64,000 bases of DNA from Saccharomycopsis malanga (lineage: Eukaryota; Ascomycota; Saccharomycetes; Ascoideales; Saccharomycopsidaceae): assembly GCA_004014935.1 (NCBI GenBank), contig CP025321.1, positions 3,286,001-3,350,000 of the forward strand, in the 5' to 3' direction. Below are positions 39,033-48,177 of the stretch, piece after piece. Within the stretch, counting starts at the first letter, position 1. Every line of letters begins with the position of its first letter. Under the pieces are notes generated by a model. That model made no database searches and had not been told where the DNA came from. It saw nothing but the letters and a program-made list of their open reading frames with translations. The translations under genes were made by a program, and so were the position numbers.

Positions 39033-41615
39033 CTAGATATAGTTGAGAACCTTACAGATTTCCACAACAATTGCTAGGGTTTCTTCGTCAGTAATCGTGT
39101 GAAGAACCTTGTTAATGCCTGTTTTGAGAGTATGTGTTTTAAAGGCATAATTTTTTATTGTCTCGATTTTGGCAGGGTCTGTTTTGACAGACTCAACAAT
39201 GTTGAGCAACAAGTATACAATACGTAATACCAACTGGTCAACCTGAGATTCCTGATACTGATCGATGTTATTGAGGATTGTGAGGAGTTTTTCAAACAAC
39301 TCTATGTTTTTATGTAATTCATGAGCTATCATCTCGTATTCTGAGGCGTTGACTATAATGGTAAGTGCGACGATTTGAATTTCTATATTACTAGAGTTAG
39401 TAAGTTTGATAAGAATCTCTAGTCTCAGTTTCGAATCTTTGTTTTGCTCATTGAAAAATTTACTAGCACATATTGGACAAAATATCAAGTTGGAAACCAA
39501 CTCCAAAGCTGCCTTTTGAATCTGTTCATTAGGATCAAGAAAAAGATTTTCAAGATATTTCCAAGACTTGGTGGTGATGATTTCTTTAATTTTCATGTCT
39601 TCTATAGAAGCGATGTTTGTCAAAGATAACAACGATTCAAACACGTCCAAAGGCTTGACCAATCTTGCAATGAACAGATGCATTGTTACCTTGTCATCTT
39701 CAACATGAAAGCTCTCGTCATCTAGAAGTTCTACTAGAAAAGGAATAACTACTAGCACACTGTATTTGTTGAAAACAAGATTAGGATTGTTGGAGATGAG
39801 AATCTTTGCAAGGCTTCTCAAAGCAAACAAGCGTGAATAATTGTTGTATTCAGCAGCTTTTGAGTGTTCCTCGTCATTTATTAGATAATCCACCAACAAA
39901 TTGAGCCCTCCTTGTTTTACCACTTCTGTACGGAGTTTCTTCTCCAATGAGACGTTATATAGAAACCTTATCAACTGGTTCTGGATATTAGTAGTTAACA
40001 GTTTAAAAATACCGTTAAAACTAGATATAACAATCGATTTTCCGGTGAGCAATTTTGTCAAGAAGCCTCGGATATCCTCATCATCGTCTTTTTCTTGGAT
40101 ACCAAGCTTTTCATTTTTGATTCTTTCGTCGTTATTAATGAAAGTGTTGGCATTGGAATAGTTTTTTAAATATTCTATAGATTCCTCTTCCTTGCTGAGC
40201 TTCAAGTTGAAAGTGGCAATATTGCTTACCACAAGTAATGCCCCATAGATTAACTCGTTACTGAGACTGTTTTCCAGCTCATTATCTTCCATACTTTTCA
40301 AGACATCTACTTGTGCTTTAATAATTTTTTCCAACCGAGCTATCAAAGCAGGATTCCCCCGTATTTGTCTTTTGAACCGCACTTTCAAACTAATAAACGC
40401 CAATCCTTCTATAGATTGTTTTTCCACCTTCTGTGACGACTCGCTCTCCAAACAGTGTACAAAAACATCAAAAAACTGCTGCAAATCAAGTGAAACTTGC
40501 TCATCAGCCTCTGAATTGGCCTTGTCAAGCTTCATTTGTTGATAGGTGTTCCAACATTTGATAGTTACCAAACTAGCCAAAGAGGCTACAAGTTGGTCAG
40601 ATGAGCGGCTTAGTTCTACTATAAGATACAAGTAGTTTTTCACAATGGTGGCCACGCATGTTTCGTCAATCGTGATACTCTCAAAAACTTGTAAAATGCT
40701 GATTACAAGCTGTTTACTGACAGCACTCAAGGTGAACTTCTCCTCGTAGAATTTCCTAACAAGTGCCTTGACATTATCACTAAGAAAGTCGGAGAAAAAA
40801 GCTGAATGAAATATGTTTACCGTGTAGGAACGAGGGAAGGTCTGAACGAGAACATTATACATTTTTAGCACGGCAAGCTTTTTGCCGTTGTCTGTTTGCA
40901 ACACGATAGCGGTTTCCAACTCGTTTAGAATAATATCCTGTATATCAAGCTCAGACAACCTTACAAAGATTAAACGAAACATTCTGTTAACATCGTTATA
41001 AAGATCTGTGCTCTCGGGGGAATGTTCATCCATCAATAAATGAGTAAACGACATGATAACCGGTACACTGGACTCGTAGGAGTTCACATTCAACCACATA
41101 TGGTATTTGGTATATAGAAGATACCAGAGCACTAAATGGAGATGAACAGTAGGAATATTGTCAGACCGATTTTTGATCGTCTTCAAACTGTCTACTTCAA
41201 GCTGATAGAATAGTTCTTTTTTCACATCGTCCTTGGATATGCTGCTGACCAACTTGAGAACATAATTAGCTGCCATAAGGTCTTTAGAATGATCGTCTGT
41301 GCCCTCATAGTATATTGTTTGAATCACCGACAACCCATCATTTGATCCGCAGCGATACGTCACTATCTGTCTTGCCAAACTTTCCCTAACGCCGGTCAGG
41401 CCATACAATTCGTCCCTGTTAGCTATTTGCAGCAATACTTGGTGAGCTTTCTTGCAATTCTCTGGATTTTGCAAAAAGTTTGCCGATTTGGCACTGAAAA
41501 GTTGTACTACAAACTGTTGAACTTCCTCAACGTCCAGCAACTTACGGACATTTGCCAAAGATAATTGCGAAAACTTTTCTAAAAGAATAGAGTCGGCATT
41601 AACAGATTCGCTCAT
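39033..41615 (-). CDS. SHE4: She4, UCS-domain myosin chaperone
   Basis: The ATG at 41615 (MSESVNADS) is the first in frame, giving 860 residues. The protein is almost wholly helical, in armadillo-like repeats. The conserved segment EKQSIEGLAFISLKVRFKRQ near the middle and the C-terminal UCS block (LFALRSLAKILISNNPNL, ALLSLTNIAS-like LLSLTNIASIEDMKI, then QKAALELVSNLIFCP) identify She4, the yeast member of the UNC-45 family. It helps fold and stabilise type I and V myosins (Myo3/5, Myo4), and so affects ASH1 mRNA transport, endocytosis and actin patches. Baker's yeast She4 has 789 residues. It shares a promoter region with AKR1, which is transcribed the other way. Confidence 0.92.
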   Translation of the reverse strand: MSESVNADSILLEKFSQLSLANVRKLLDVEEVQQFVVQLFSAKSANFLQNPENCKKAHQVLLQIANRDELYGLTGVRESLARQIVTYRCGSNDGLSVIQTIYYEGTDDHSKDLMAANYVLKLVSSISKDDVKKELFYQLEVDSLKTIKNRSDNIPTVHLHLVLWYLLYTKYHMWLNVNSYESSVPVIMSFTHLLMDEHSPESTDLYNDVNRMFRLIFVRLSELDIQDIILNELETAIVLQTDNGKKLAVLKMYNVLVQTFPRSYTVNIFHSAFFSDFLSDNVKALVRKFYEEKFTLSAVSKQLVISILQVFESITIDETCVATIVKNYLYLIVELSRSSDQLVASLASLVTIKCWNTYQQMKLDKANSEADEQVSLDLQQFFDVFVHCLESESSQKVEKQSIEGLAFISLKVRFKRQIRGNPALIARLEKIIKAQVDVLKSMEDNELENSLSNELIYGALLVVSNIATFNLKLSKEEESIEYLKNYSNANTFINNDERIKNEKLGIQEKDDDEDIRGFLTKLLTGKSIVISSFNGIFKLLTTNIQNQLIRFLYNVSLEKKLRTEVVKQGGLNLLVDYLINDEEHSKAAEYNNYSRLFALRSLAKILISNNPNLVFNKYSVLVVIPFLVELLDDESFHVEDDKVTMHLFIARLVKPLDVFESLLSLTNIASIEDMKIKEIITTKSWKYLENLFLDPNEQIQKAALELVSNLIFCPICASKFFNEQNKDSKLRLEILIKLTNSSNIEIQIVALTIIVNASEYEMIAHELHKNIELFEKLLTILNNIDQYQESQVDQLVLRIVYLLLNIVESVKTDPAKIETIKNYAFKTHTLKTGINKVLHTITDEETLAIVVEICKVLNYI

Positions 41616-42270
41616 GATACTCAAACAAACTCCGCTCCTATTGGTCGAGTCCTACTCTAAGCTAATATACATCTTCAAAATATACCAATATATACCTATA
41701 TATATGACACCCTTGCATACACCCTTACCTCATAATAAACACCCAAGGTATTGGTGCATTACACAATATCATCCACCGGGTTGGTACACCCCTTTAAGCA
41801 CCCTCCCAGTGATTTGGTACCCTGCGAAATATAGGGGAAAACTTGTTTATTTCGGTCCAGCCAAATATCCGGATGATACTCTAACCGCTGAACCGACCAA
41901 TAGTCGTTGAAGCTGTTAAGCAGGATTATATTTTGCTCTACTAAAGTTATAGATACTGCTTGCTACTTTAGGTTTCGATACTGACTTTCTTGCAAACTTG
42001 GTGTGAATTATCCGTGTACACAGGATCAGAACTGTTCTAGTAGGTGCTTTAAAGGTAATTTGATTGATTTAAAGAGGCGGTTAATTGAGGTATTCGTTTT
42101 CTTGATAATTGTTGATAATTTCTGGTAATTGTTGGTAGTTGTTGGTAGTTTTTTTGATAGTTGTTGGTAATTTTTTGATAATTTTTTGATAATTTTTTGA
42201 TAATTTTTTGATAATTGTTGATAGTTACTAATATCTATTGATAGTTGATTTTTTATTGAAACAGATCAAA
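41616..42270. promoter_or_regulatory. Divergent SHE4-AKR1 promoter with ACACCC boxes
   Basis: Four ACACCC boxes on the plus strand lie at 41707-41712, 41719-41724, 41739-41744 and 41786-41791, the core of Rap1-type sites (ACACCC..ACA). A TATA-like TATATATAC tract is at about 41688-41705. The AKR1 side has a TTGATAATTTT tandem array. Confidence 0.45.
42171..42214. repeat. 11-bp tandem array before AKR1, four perfect units
   Basis: TTTTTTGATAA is repeated four times without change. Degenerate relatives (TTGTTGGTAAT, TTGTTGATAG) flank it on both sides from about 42090 to 42250. It ends about 55 bases before the AKR1 start and so lies in the promoter or 5' leader. Confidence 0.9.
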
Positions 42271-44550
42271 ATGCCGGCTACTGGAACAATACAGCATGAG
42301 CGTGGAAGTTCGGTTATTACTATCAACAACCAGCTGATGAATGTGAACAATCAGAAGGAGCTTATACAAAAGTTTATACTTGCGTGCCAGAATGGTGACA
42401 TGGCCACGGTGAAAGAACTTGTAGAGAGCAAGTTGGTTTCTCCAAATGACCATCTTGGCGATAATGTCACTGCGCTCCATTGGGCTGCTATAAATAATCG
42501 GTTATCTATATGTCGATACTTAATCTCTAAGCATGCCAAGGTGGATCATCAAGGAGGAGATCTTGAGGCAACTCCTTTACACTGGGCATGTCGTTATGGG
42601 CTTGTTTATATAGCTGATTTTCTCATCAAAAATGGGGCAGATCCAGAGTTAACTGATGGCCAGGGATTCAATTCTTTACAGTTGGCAGTGCATTCGTCAA
42701 ACATCATGCTTGTGTTGTACATGCTTCTTATGACAGACGTTCCTGTAAACAGTTGTGATCCTAGTGACAAAACTCCGTTGCATTGGGCGGCGTATCAAGG
42801 TGATGCTTTGTCCGTAGCTGCTCTTTTAAAGTTTGGAGCCAACGTGAACAAAACAGACAACACTGGATTCACTGCGTTTCATTGGTCGTTGATCAAAGCC
42901 AATCCTCTTTGTCTTCGAAGCTTGATTAAAAACAACTCCAATATTTTTGCTACTGCCAATGACGGAAAAAACGCATTTGATATTGCTGTTGATATGGACC
43001 ATTCTGCAATATTGCAGCAGGTGCTCAAAGAATGCGGCAGAGACAGTGATGGAAATAAAGTACGTGTCCCTGAGATTTTTATCAAAAACCCAAAGTTGCC
43101 CAAAGTAATCACGTTTTTAGTTCCGTATGTTGTAATTGGTTTGACCTTAGAATTCTTTTCTGATTATTACAACATTTTCCAGACCATATTTTTCGACACG
43201 GGTGTGTACTTTATGGCCTATTTTTTTCTCCAGAAACTCATTTTCCCCAGTTATGTCCATAAAAAGAAGTTCTTCAAATCGCCTCTTTTTGCTGGTCTTT
43301 TTTCGTCGTGTGCCGCCTGGGTCATCATCAACTGGCTCCTCTATGTCTTGCCAAACACCCTAGACACAAATGTGTTTGCTAACATTCTTTTTTCTCTTTC
43401 CGCTACCAGTGTAGTCTTCTGTTTCTTCAAGGCAATGTTTCTTAATCCCGGTACAATTCTACCTCTTACGCTCACCACTGCTGAGAGTCCCGAGGAAGAC
43501 AATCTTCTTGCCAACGAAAAGGCAAAAAACAATGTCAAGGCAGATATCAGAAAGCTCATTGCCAACGGCAAATTTGACTCGACAAACTTTTGTGTCCATT
43601 CCTATGTAAGACGGCCTCTCCGATCAAAGTACTCTGACTTTTCCAAAGGACTAGTTGCTAGATTCGACCACTATTGCCCTTGGGTTTACAATGATATTGG
43701 GCTCCGAAACCATAAGATCTTTTTGTTCTTCGTTCTTTCTCTTGAATCTGCCATCTTGACCTTTGCTTATTTGGCTATACAGTATTTCAACTATGTATCT
43801 GACTACGCTGCCCAGTTTGTCTACTCCTACGACGGCAAACTAAGAACCGTCAAAAGACCCCCTCACTCACCTTTCCAGGTATATCATCCTATAAATGAGA
43901 ACGAATGTTCTATTCTAACCAGCAGTTGGTGCAATGGCTACAGCGACTCATTCCCCTTATTTATGCTTGTGAGCTTCTGTTTGTTCCAAGCTGTTTGGGT
44001 GCTCTTCTTGCTTTTTGTCCAGTTTTACCAAATCTCCAAAAACTTGACCACATACGAAGCTCTAACTCTCAAGGGTCCAGACGACAACTACTACTTTTCC
44101 CCTGTACCTATAGAGCTTGTCACCGAGTTTGAAAATCCTAACAGCAGCACTTTTGGAATAGACAGTACTGCCGGTGATACCGTCAAGGAATCGCTGACCA
44201 TCGATGGAACCTTAGGAAACAGCCACGAACCTCCGGATATATTCAACTTGCGTAACTTTCCTCCAAAATTCTGTATCACCTTGCTAAGATTGATAGGAAT
44301 CACCCAGTTCGTCGACACATTGAAAAACAAAAAACGCTTCCGTTCCAGTCACTTCAACTTTGGAATGCGTCTCAACTGTTTGGAGTTCTGGTGTTTGGGA
44401 AACACCAGCAAGTCAAAAACTAGCATCAAAAACTTTTTCCGTATTCCTTCTTTGGATAACGGTCAAACTTATATCGGCGACCAGCTTGTCGACTACTACA
44501 AATTGTACGATTATCCTATACGGAAAGTCAGCTACAAGGAATTGGTCTGA
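42271..44550 (+). CDS. AKR1: Akr1, ankyrin-repeat palmitoyltransferase
   Basis: The frame is open to 42238 but begins there with TTG; the ATG at 42271 (CAAAATGCC) gives 759 residues. Six or so ankyrin repeats occupy about 30-250 (TALHWAA, TPLHWAC, TPLHWAA). Hydrophobic pairs flank a DHHC-type domain with the variant DHYC (466-469, active Cys C469) in RFDHYCPWVYNDIGLRNHKIF-like context, as in baker's yeast Akr1. The zinc-ligand cysteines of normal DHHC enzymes are replaced, again as in Akr1. The enzyme sits in the Golgi and palmitoylates Yck1/Yck2, which steers endocytosis of the pheromone receptor. One in-frame CTG codon occurs at 42334. Confidence 0.95.
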   Translation: MPATGTIQHERGSSVITINNQLMNVNNQKELIQKFILACQNGDMATVKELVESKLVSPNDHLGDNVTALHWAAINNRLSICRYLISKHAKVDHQGGDLEATPLHWACRYGLVYIADFLIKNGADPELTDGQGFNSLQLAVHSSNIMLVLYMLLMTDVPVNSCDPSDKTPLHWAAYQGDALSVAALLKFGANVNKTDNTGFTAFHWSLIKANPLCLRSLIKNNSNIFATANDGKNAFDIAVDMDHSAILQQVLKECGRDSDGNKVRVPEIFIKNPKLPKVITFLVPYVVIGLTLEFFSDYYNIFQTIFFDTGVYFMAYFFLQKLIFPSYVHKKKFFKSPLFAGLFSSCAAWVIINWLLYVLPNTLDTNVFANILFSLSATSVVFCFFKAMFLNPGTILPLTLTTAESPEEDNLLANEKAKNNVKADIRKLIANGKFDSTNFCVHSYVRRPLRSKYSDFSKGLVARFDHYCPWVYNDIGLRNHKIFLFFVLSLESAILTFAYLAIQYFNYVSDYAAQFVYSYDGKLRTVKRPPHSPFQVYHPINENECSILTSSWCNGYSDSFPLFMLVSFCLFQAVWVLFLLFVQFYQISKNLTTYEALTLKGPDDNYYFSPVPIELVTEFENPNSSTFGIDSTAGDTVKESLTIDGTLGNSHEPPDIFNLRNFPPKFCITLLRLIGITQFVDTLKNKKRFRSSHFNFGMRLNCLEFWCLGNTSKSKTSIKNFFRIPSLDNGQTYIGDQLVDYYKLYDYPIRKVSYKELV

Positions 44551-45132
44551 ACATCTTCTCAGCCCCTTGCATCAAAAATTTTCTCCGTTTTGCTAATAGC
44601 TCATGCTCTTTTATAATAATACACATTATTAGACAAGTATTCGTGTAGCTGAACCTATTTGTAAAAGAAAAGTTCACATCAGAGGAGCGGGGATATATAA
44701 TACAGTATATTGTCCATATAGCTTGTGATATTATACAGAGTTTACTATGATACCATGACAAGAGCATGTGTATTTCCTATAGAAGTGCAAAGGCATAAAC
44801 CGTTTTATTCTGAATTTCTGATATTTGTTTAAGAGAACCTTTCTGGGAATTTCCTAGCCACTCCTACGCTCTATAGCAACATGATACTGAAACATGCATG
44901 TTTTTTTGGTTTTTAAAATTAACAAAATCATGCCAATTACTATTAGTTTATTATTGTAACCGGTTTTTCTCTTTACACGGCTCAAATTTAGGCTTATTGT
45001 CCATACACTTTTCACCCAAATATCCAGTATCATAGGACATGCATCTACATGCACATCCATGCATTCCAACGCATGATTTTCAGCGCCTTTCAACATGAGG
45101 CTAAAATTATCCTTCGACTTGGAATACTCAAC
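44551..45132. other. AKR1 3' region with TGCATG cluster
   Basis: No gene is seen. At 45038-45075 the run of CATGCATC, CATGCAC, CATGCATT and CGCATGA repeats the TGCATGCA theme met at 26.2, 29.2 and 48.4 kb. Confidence 0.45.
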
Positions 45133-45411
45133 TTATCGAGTGCTAGAGTAGTTGGCCTTGTCTTGGTACATTTTGCCTGGATGTTTGGAAGTTTGTAATG
45201 TTTGTGTGAAACTCTCTTCATTGAAAGTACTAGCACTGAGAAAGTAGTTCATTACATGATTACACATACCAGTAATATCTAGTTCAAGCATACAATTCTG
45301 AATAGCTATTGTCAATTCTGCTTTACGAGCTTGAGCGCCAAAGATCCACATGGCTACCAAAATAGGTGGATACATGCCGTCACTTGGAGGAATGTGCATA
45401 ACTAGATTCAT
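45133..45411 (-). CDS. Doubtful small ORF, 92 codons
   Basis: The ATG at 45411 opens 92 codons; the frame remains open to 45477 without ATG. The sequence (MYPPILVAMWIFGAQARKAE and on) has a mixed composition with several Cys and Met, unlike random AT-rich translation. I see a very faint resemblance to the helical end of BTB domains, which I would not rely on. It stands divergent to the small secreted protein and could share its promoter. It may equally be a gene remnant or chance. Confidence 0.25.
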   Translation of the reverse strand: MNLVMHIPPSDGMYPPILVAMWIFGAQARKAELTIAIQNCMLELDITGMCNHVMNYFLSASTFNEESFTQTLQTSKHPGKMYQDKANYSSTR

Positions 45412-45667
45412 TATGGACTTTACTAAGTGACATTTAGCCTTATAGCAATGGCAAAAATGAATATTCCTAGTTGCCAAGCTTTATAGATTCGTTTATTGAT
45501 TATATCCCATTGATCCATTTAGTTTTATTTTTAACATTGTTTTTCAATATAAAATAAAAAAAGTATCCTTTTTTTATCTATTTGAGCGATCACGATTAAA
45601 CCCAGCTATTTATCCAAAAGTACAATACCTATATCTCTACAATCAATCCTAATTTCCAATATTCATA
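45412..45667. promoter_or_regulatory. Promoter of the small secreted protein
   Basis: AT-rich stretch with CAATATAAAATAAAAAAAG at about 45546-45564, a TATA-like element about 110 bases before the ATG. Confidence 0.35.
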
Positions 45668-46003
45668 ATGCAATTCACTAAGATCATAAGCACTATCCTC
45701 ACCTTTTCTGCGTTGACTGTTCCAATACTGGCTGTTCCTGTTGCTGAGGCAGAAGCTCATGCAGAGCCAGAGGCCCTCACCAATCCTTTTCCTACCATTT
45801 TCAATGCCCAGAATAAGAAACCACTTATGGTAGGCGCCGCTCTTGGTGCTGGTGCAGTTGTTCTCGAGCAACAAGCCAAAAAGTTGTTTGGTGGAAAGAC
45901 TCCTAGACACACCTCTACCCTTACATCCTCAGCCAGTGTTCCAACTGCTCCAACTGCTCCAACTGCTGCTCCTGCTGCTCCTGCTGCTCCTTCCAGTGCC
46001 TGA
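45668..46003 (+). CDS. Small secreted Ala/Pro-rich protein
   Basis: This 111-residue ORF begins at an ATG in a good context (CATAATGC). Residues 1-23 form a classic signal peptide (MQFTKIISTILTFSALTVPI then LAVPVAEAEA), and the EAEA-type stretch right after it looks like a dipeptidyl-aminopeptidase trimming site. A second apolar stretch (about 53-65, LMVGAALGAGAVV) precedes QQAKKLFGGK. The tail is made of TAPTAPT and AAPAAPAAP repeats. No domain is recognised and there is no GPI signal. It is probably secreted or attached to the wall. Codon repeats (GCTCCAACTGCT) in the tail suggest recent slippage. Confidence 0.7.
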   Translation: MQFTKIISTILTFSALTVPILAVPVAEAEAHAEPEALTNPFPTIFNAQNKKPLMVGAALGAGAVVLEQQAKKLFGGKTPRHTSTLTSSASVPTAPTAPTAAPAAPAAPSSA

Positions 46004-47259
46004 AACAGGATTATATCATTTTCACGCTAATGCTTGAAGCATTATTGAATTTCAGTTCTACAATTGTCAGTTTTTCTCCTTTTGGATTTTTTTAAAAAAA
46101 CCTTTTCATTATTATTTACTGTTTACGTATGTATTTTTGGTGTTAATTGTTTTGTCGCTGATTAATACATTCGGATTATTAAATAAATTTACTATTAGCA
46201 TTCTGTAGGACTTGCCAACAAGTTGACCGAAACTCATAATGTGTGTACACCTGCAAGTGAATTCCAAAATAACGCATGCCTCGGATTTAGGCAACTTGGC
46301 CAACTTTCCTCAAGAAAATTTTGCAAAGAGGCATTTAAAACTATCTATAGATACATTTAATATGCGACTTTTGAATGGGTTTCTCTTTTGGATGTACAAT
46401 AGCATTATATCGGTTGCCATAATGCAAAGTGGGACCTTTACTGGGAGACGTTGTTTGTCGGCTATTGTTATGTATGGGTTGCTCGTAATTTTGCGTGATG
46501 CGGAATTAAGAGCTGCATATTACATCAACAAAAGCACATGGTTCTTTCCCAACATGCATACCGTTGGAAATCATAAGGATTGTTTATCAAAATAAAGATT
46601 TGATATAAAATCGAAAGAGTTATTTCAAAAGCAGCCGCCAAAGTACGTATTTTTGTCCAAAATATGTATAAATTGTGGCATGCCCTACTGTGGAGATGTA
46701 GGTGAGAATAGTAAATGGCTTTTCTGATATACATCATAGATTTACTTATTTATCAAAACAAGGCACTGGCAACTAATGAGTGATCCGCTGCAGAGATTTA
46801 GACTGATTGCATACCATTTGATATAAGCAAATTGCAAGCCAGGAGTAAAGTTTTGTAAACTGTATTTGTTAATTTTTAAATGTAATGATGATTGTTTAGT
46901 TACTAAAAAGAGTGCATTAGTAACCAATCTAAAAGTTGAATAAATAATATCATATATCTCGAGCCCAGTACATATAGGTTTCGTATATACGCACTATGTC
47001 TAAAGAGACTTGGTAAAAACCCAGTGGGGAAAACCCAATCAAGTCCCGGACATTGTAATTTTCTTATTTAATGTATTGAAAAGTAAGCACTAGACTTTTT
47101 GTAAGAGAACTAACCATTGAGCCTTACGGCGCAGGGCAGTTGAAAGAAATAGGTTACGAATTATTTTATTAATGTATTATGTGTATTGAAAACAAAGGAA
47201 ACAAGTAAAAGCATGAGATAGAAGGGGAAATGAAGATTCCATTATATTATCAAGATAGA
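46004..47259. other. Convergent gap between the secreted protein and aquaporin
   Basis: Contains the second copy of the dispersed repeat (46937-47089). An ATG ORF of 118 codons at 46239-46595 has no recognisable domain and was not accepted. No RNA gene is seen. Confidence 0.5.
46937..47089. repeat. Dispersed intergenic repeat, copy B
   Basis: Aligns with copy A at 18050-18184 in the same orientation, sharing TCGAG.CCAGTACATAT, TTTCGTATATACG, GACTTGGTAAA and AAAGTAAGCA; it is about 15 bases longer (extra CAGTGGGGAAAA region). The CGTATATACG palindrome is at 46982-46991. On the minus strand a box-A-like GGCTCAATGGTTAG (47110-47123) lies just ahead of it. Like copy A, it sits between two convergent 3' ends. 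Confidence 0.6.
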
Positions 47260-48177
47260 CTAAACCTTTTCGGCAATATGTTGTTCACGGCTCAAACCAT
47301 CATCGTCTTGGCCTGGGTTAGCGGTTTCGTACTTCAAAACCTTGAAAATCTTCCAGATACCAAAAGCAATGAGGGAACCCAAGAATGGACCAACCCAATA
47401 GATCCAATGGTAGTTTGGGAACGATCTTGCGGCAATGGCAGGTCCAAAGGATCTGGCAGGGTTCAAACCAGCACCGCTATAGTATACCGAAATCAAATGG
47501 CCCAAGAACAAAGAGATTCCAATGGCAAAAGGAGCCATGAAAGTGACTCTGGACTTTTCTACTGCAGTAAACAACACAGTAAGACATAACAAAGCAGTGG
47601 CAAAAGCTTCTATAAAAAGAGCTCTGGATCTAGAAGCACCGCCACCAATAGCATTAGCAAACAAAACCTCGCCAGGAGTCATGGCAGAAGCAGCGCCGGC
47701 AGCAGCCATTCCACCAATGATTTGGGCAACAGCCATGATGACGCCTCTCAAAGGAGGAATGGCACCAGCCAAGACCAACGACAAGGTAACGGCAGGGTTC
47801 AAGTTGCCTCCAGACACCCTGAAGAAGATGAAAACACCAACCATCACACCAAAACCAAAACCAAAACTGATCATGATGATCCGAGAGGTGCTCACTTCCA
47901 AAGTATGCTTATCAGCACTGGTTGCCAAGGTCTGTGCATAGTCATGGTTGGCAATCTGGGCAATGACAAAAGCAGTCCACAAGAATAGAAACGTACCAAA
48001 GAACTCGCCCAAACCAGCAATAAGATGGTTTCTCCATACTTCGCCTGGTGCAGATGGAAGTGTATCTTCAGCAAGTCGAGGATCATGCTGATTGTGCTCC
48101 ATAAGCACCGTAGGCTCGTCGTATTTCGAAGGTGAGTTGTTGGTTATGGTGTCAGTACCAGCAGCAGAGTGAGACAT
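47260..48177 (-). CDS. AQY1: Aqy1, orthodox aquaporin
   Basis: The frame is open to 48282, but the ATG at 48177 ([10 protein letters not shown]) is the best start and gives 305 residues, as in baker's yeast Aqy1. There are six membrane spans with two pore loops: [10 protein letters not shown] (NPA at 127-129) and [13 protein letters not shown] (NPA at 239-241). Ser after NPAR instead of Asp marks a water channel rather than a glycerol channel. The segments [25 protein letters not shown] and [10 protein letters not shown] match Aqy1 nearly exactly. It moves water across the plasma membrane and in yeast serves spore or freeze tolerance and colony morphology. TGCATG clusters lie 240-620 bases upstream. 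Confidence 0.96.
   Translation of the reverse strand: MSHSAAGTDTITNNSPSKYDEPTVLMEHNQHDPRLAEDTLPSAPGEVWRNHLIAGLGEFFGTFLFLWTAFVIAQIANHDYAQTLATSADKHTLEVSTSRIIMISFGFGFGVMVGVFIFFRVSGGNLNPAVTLSLVLAGAIPPLRGVIMAVAQIIGGMAAAGAASAMTPGEVLFANAIGGGASRSRALFIEAFATALLCLTVLFTAVEKSRVTFMAPFAIGISLFLGHLISVYYSGAGLNPARSFGPAIAARSFPNYHWIYWVGPFLGSLIAFGIWKIFKVLKYETANPGQDDDGLSREQHIAEKV

Noticed and set aside
46239-46595. 118-codon ATG frame on the plus strand
   Set aside because: No recognisable domain, composition like translated AT-rich DNA, and no clear promoter; kept as unproven.
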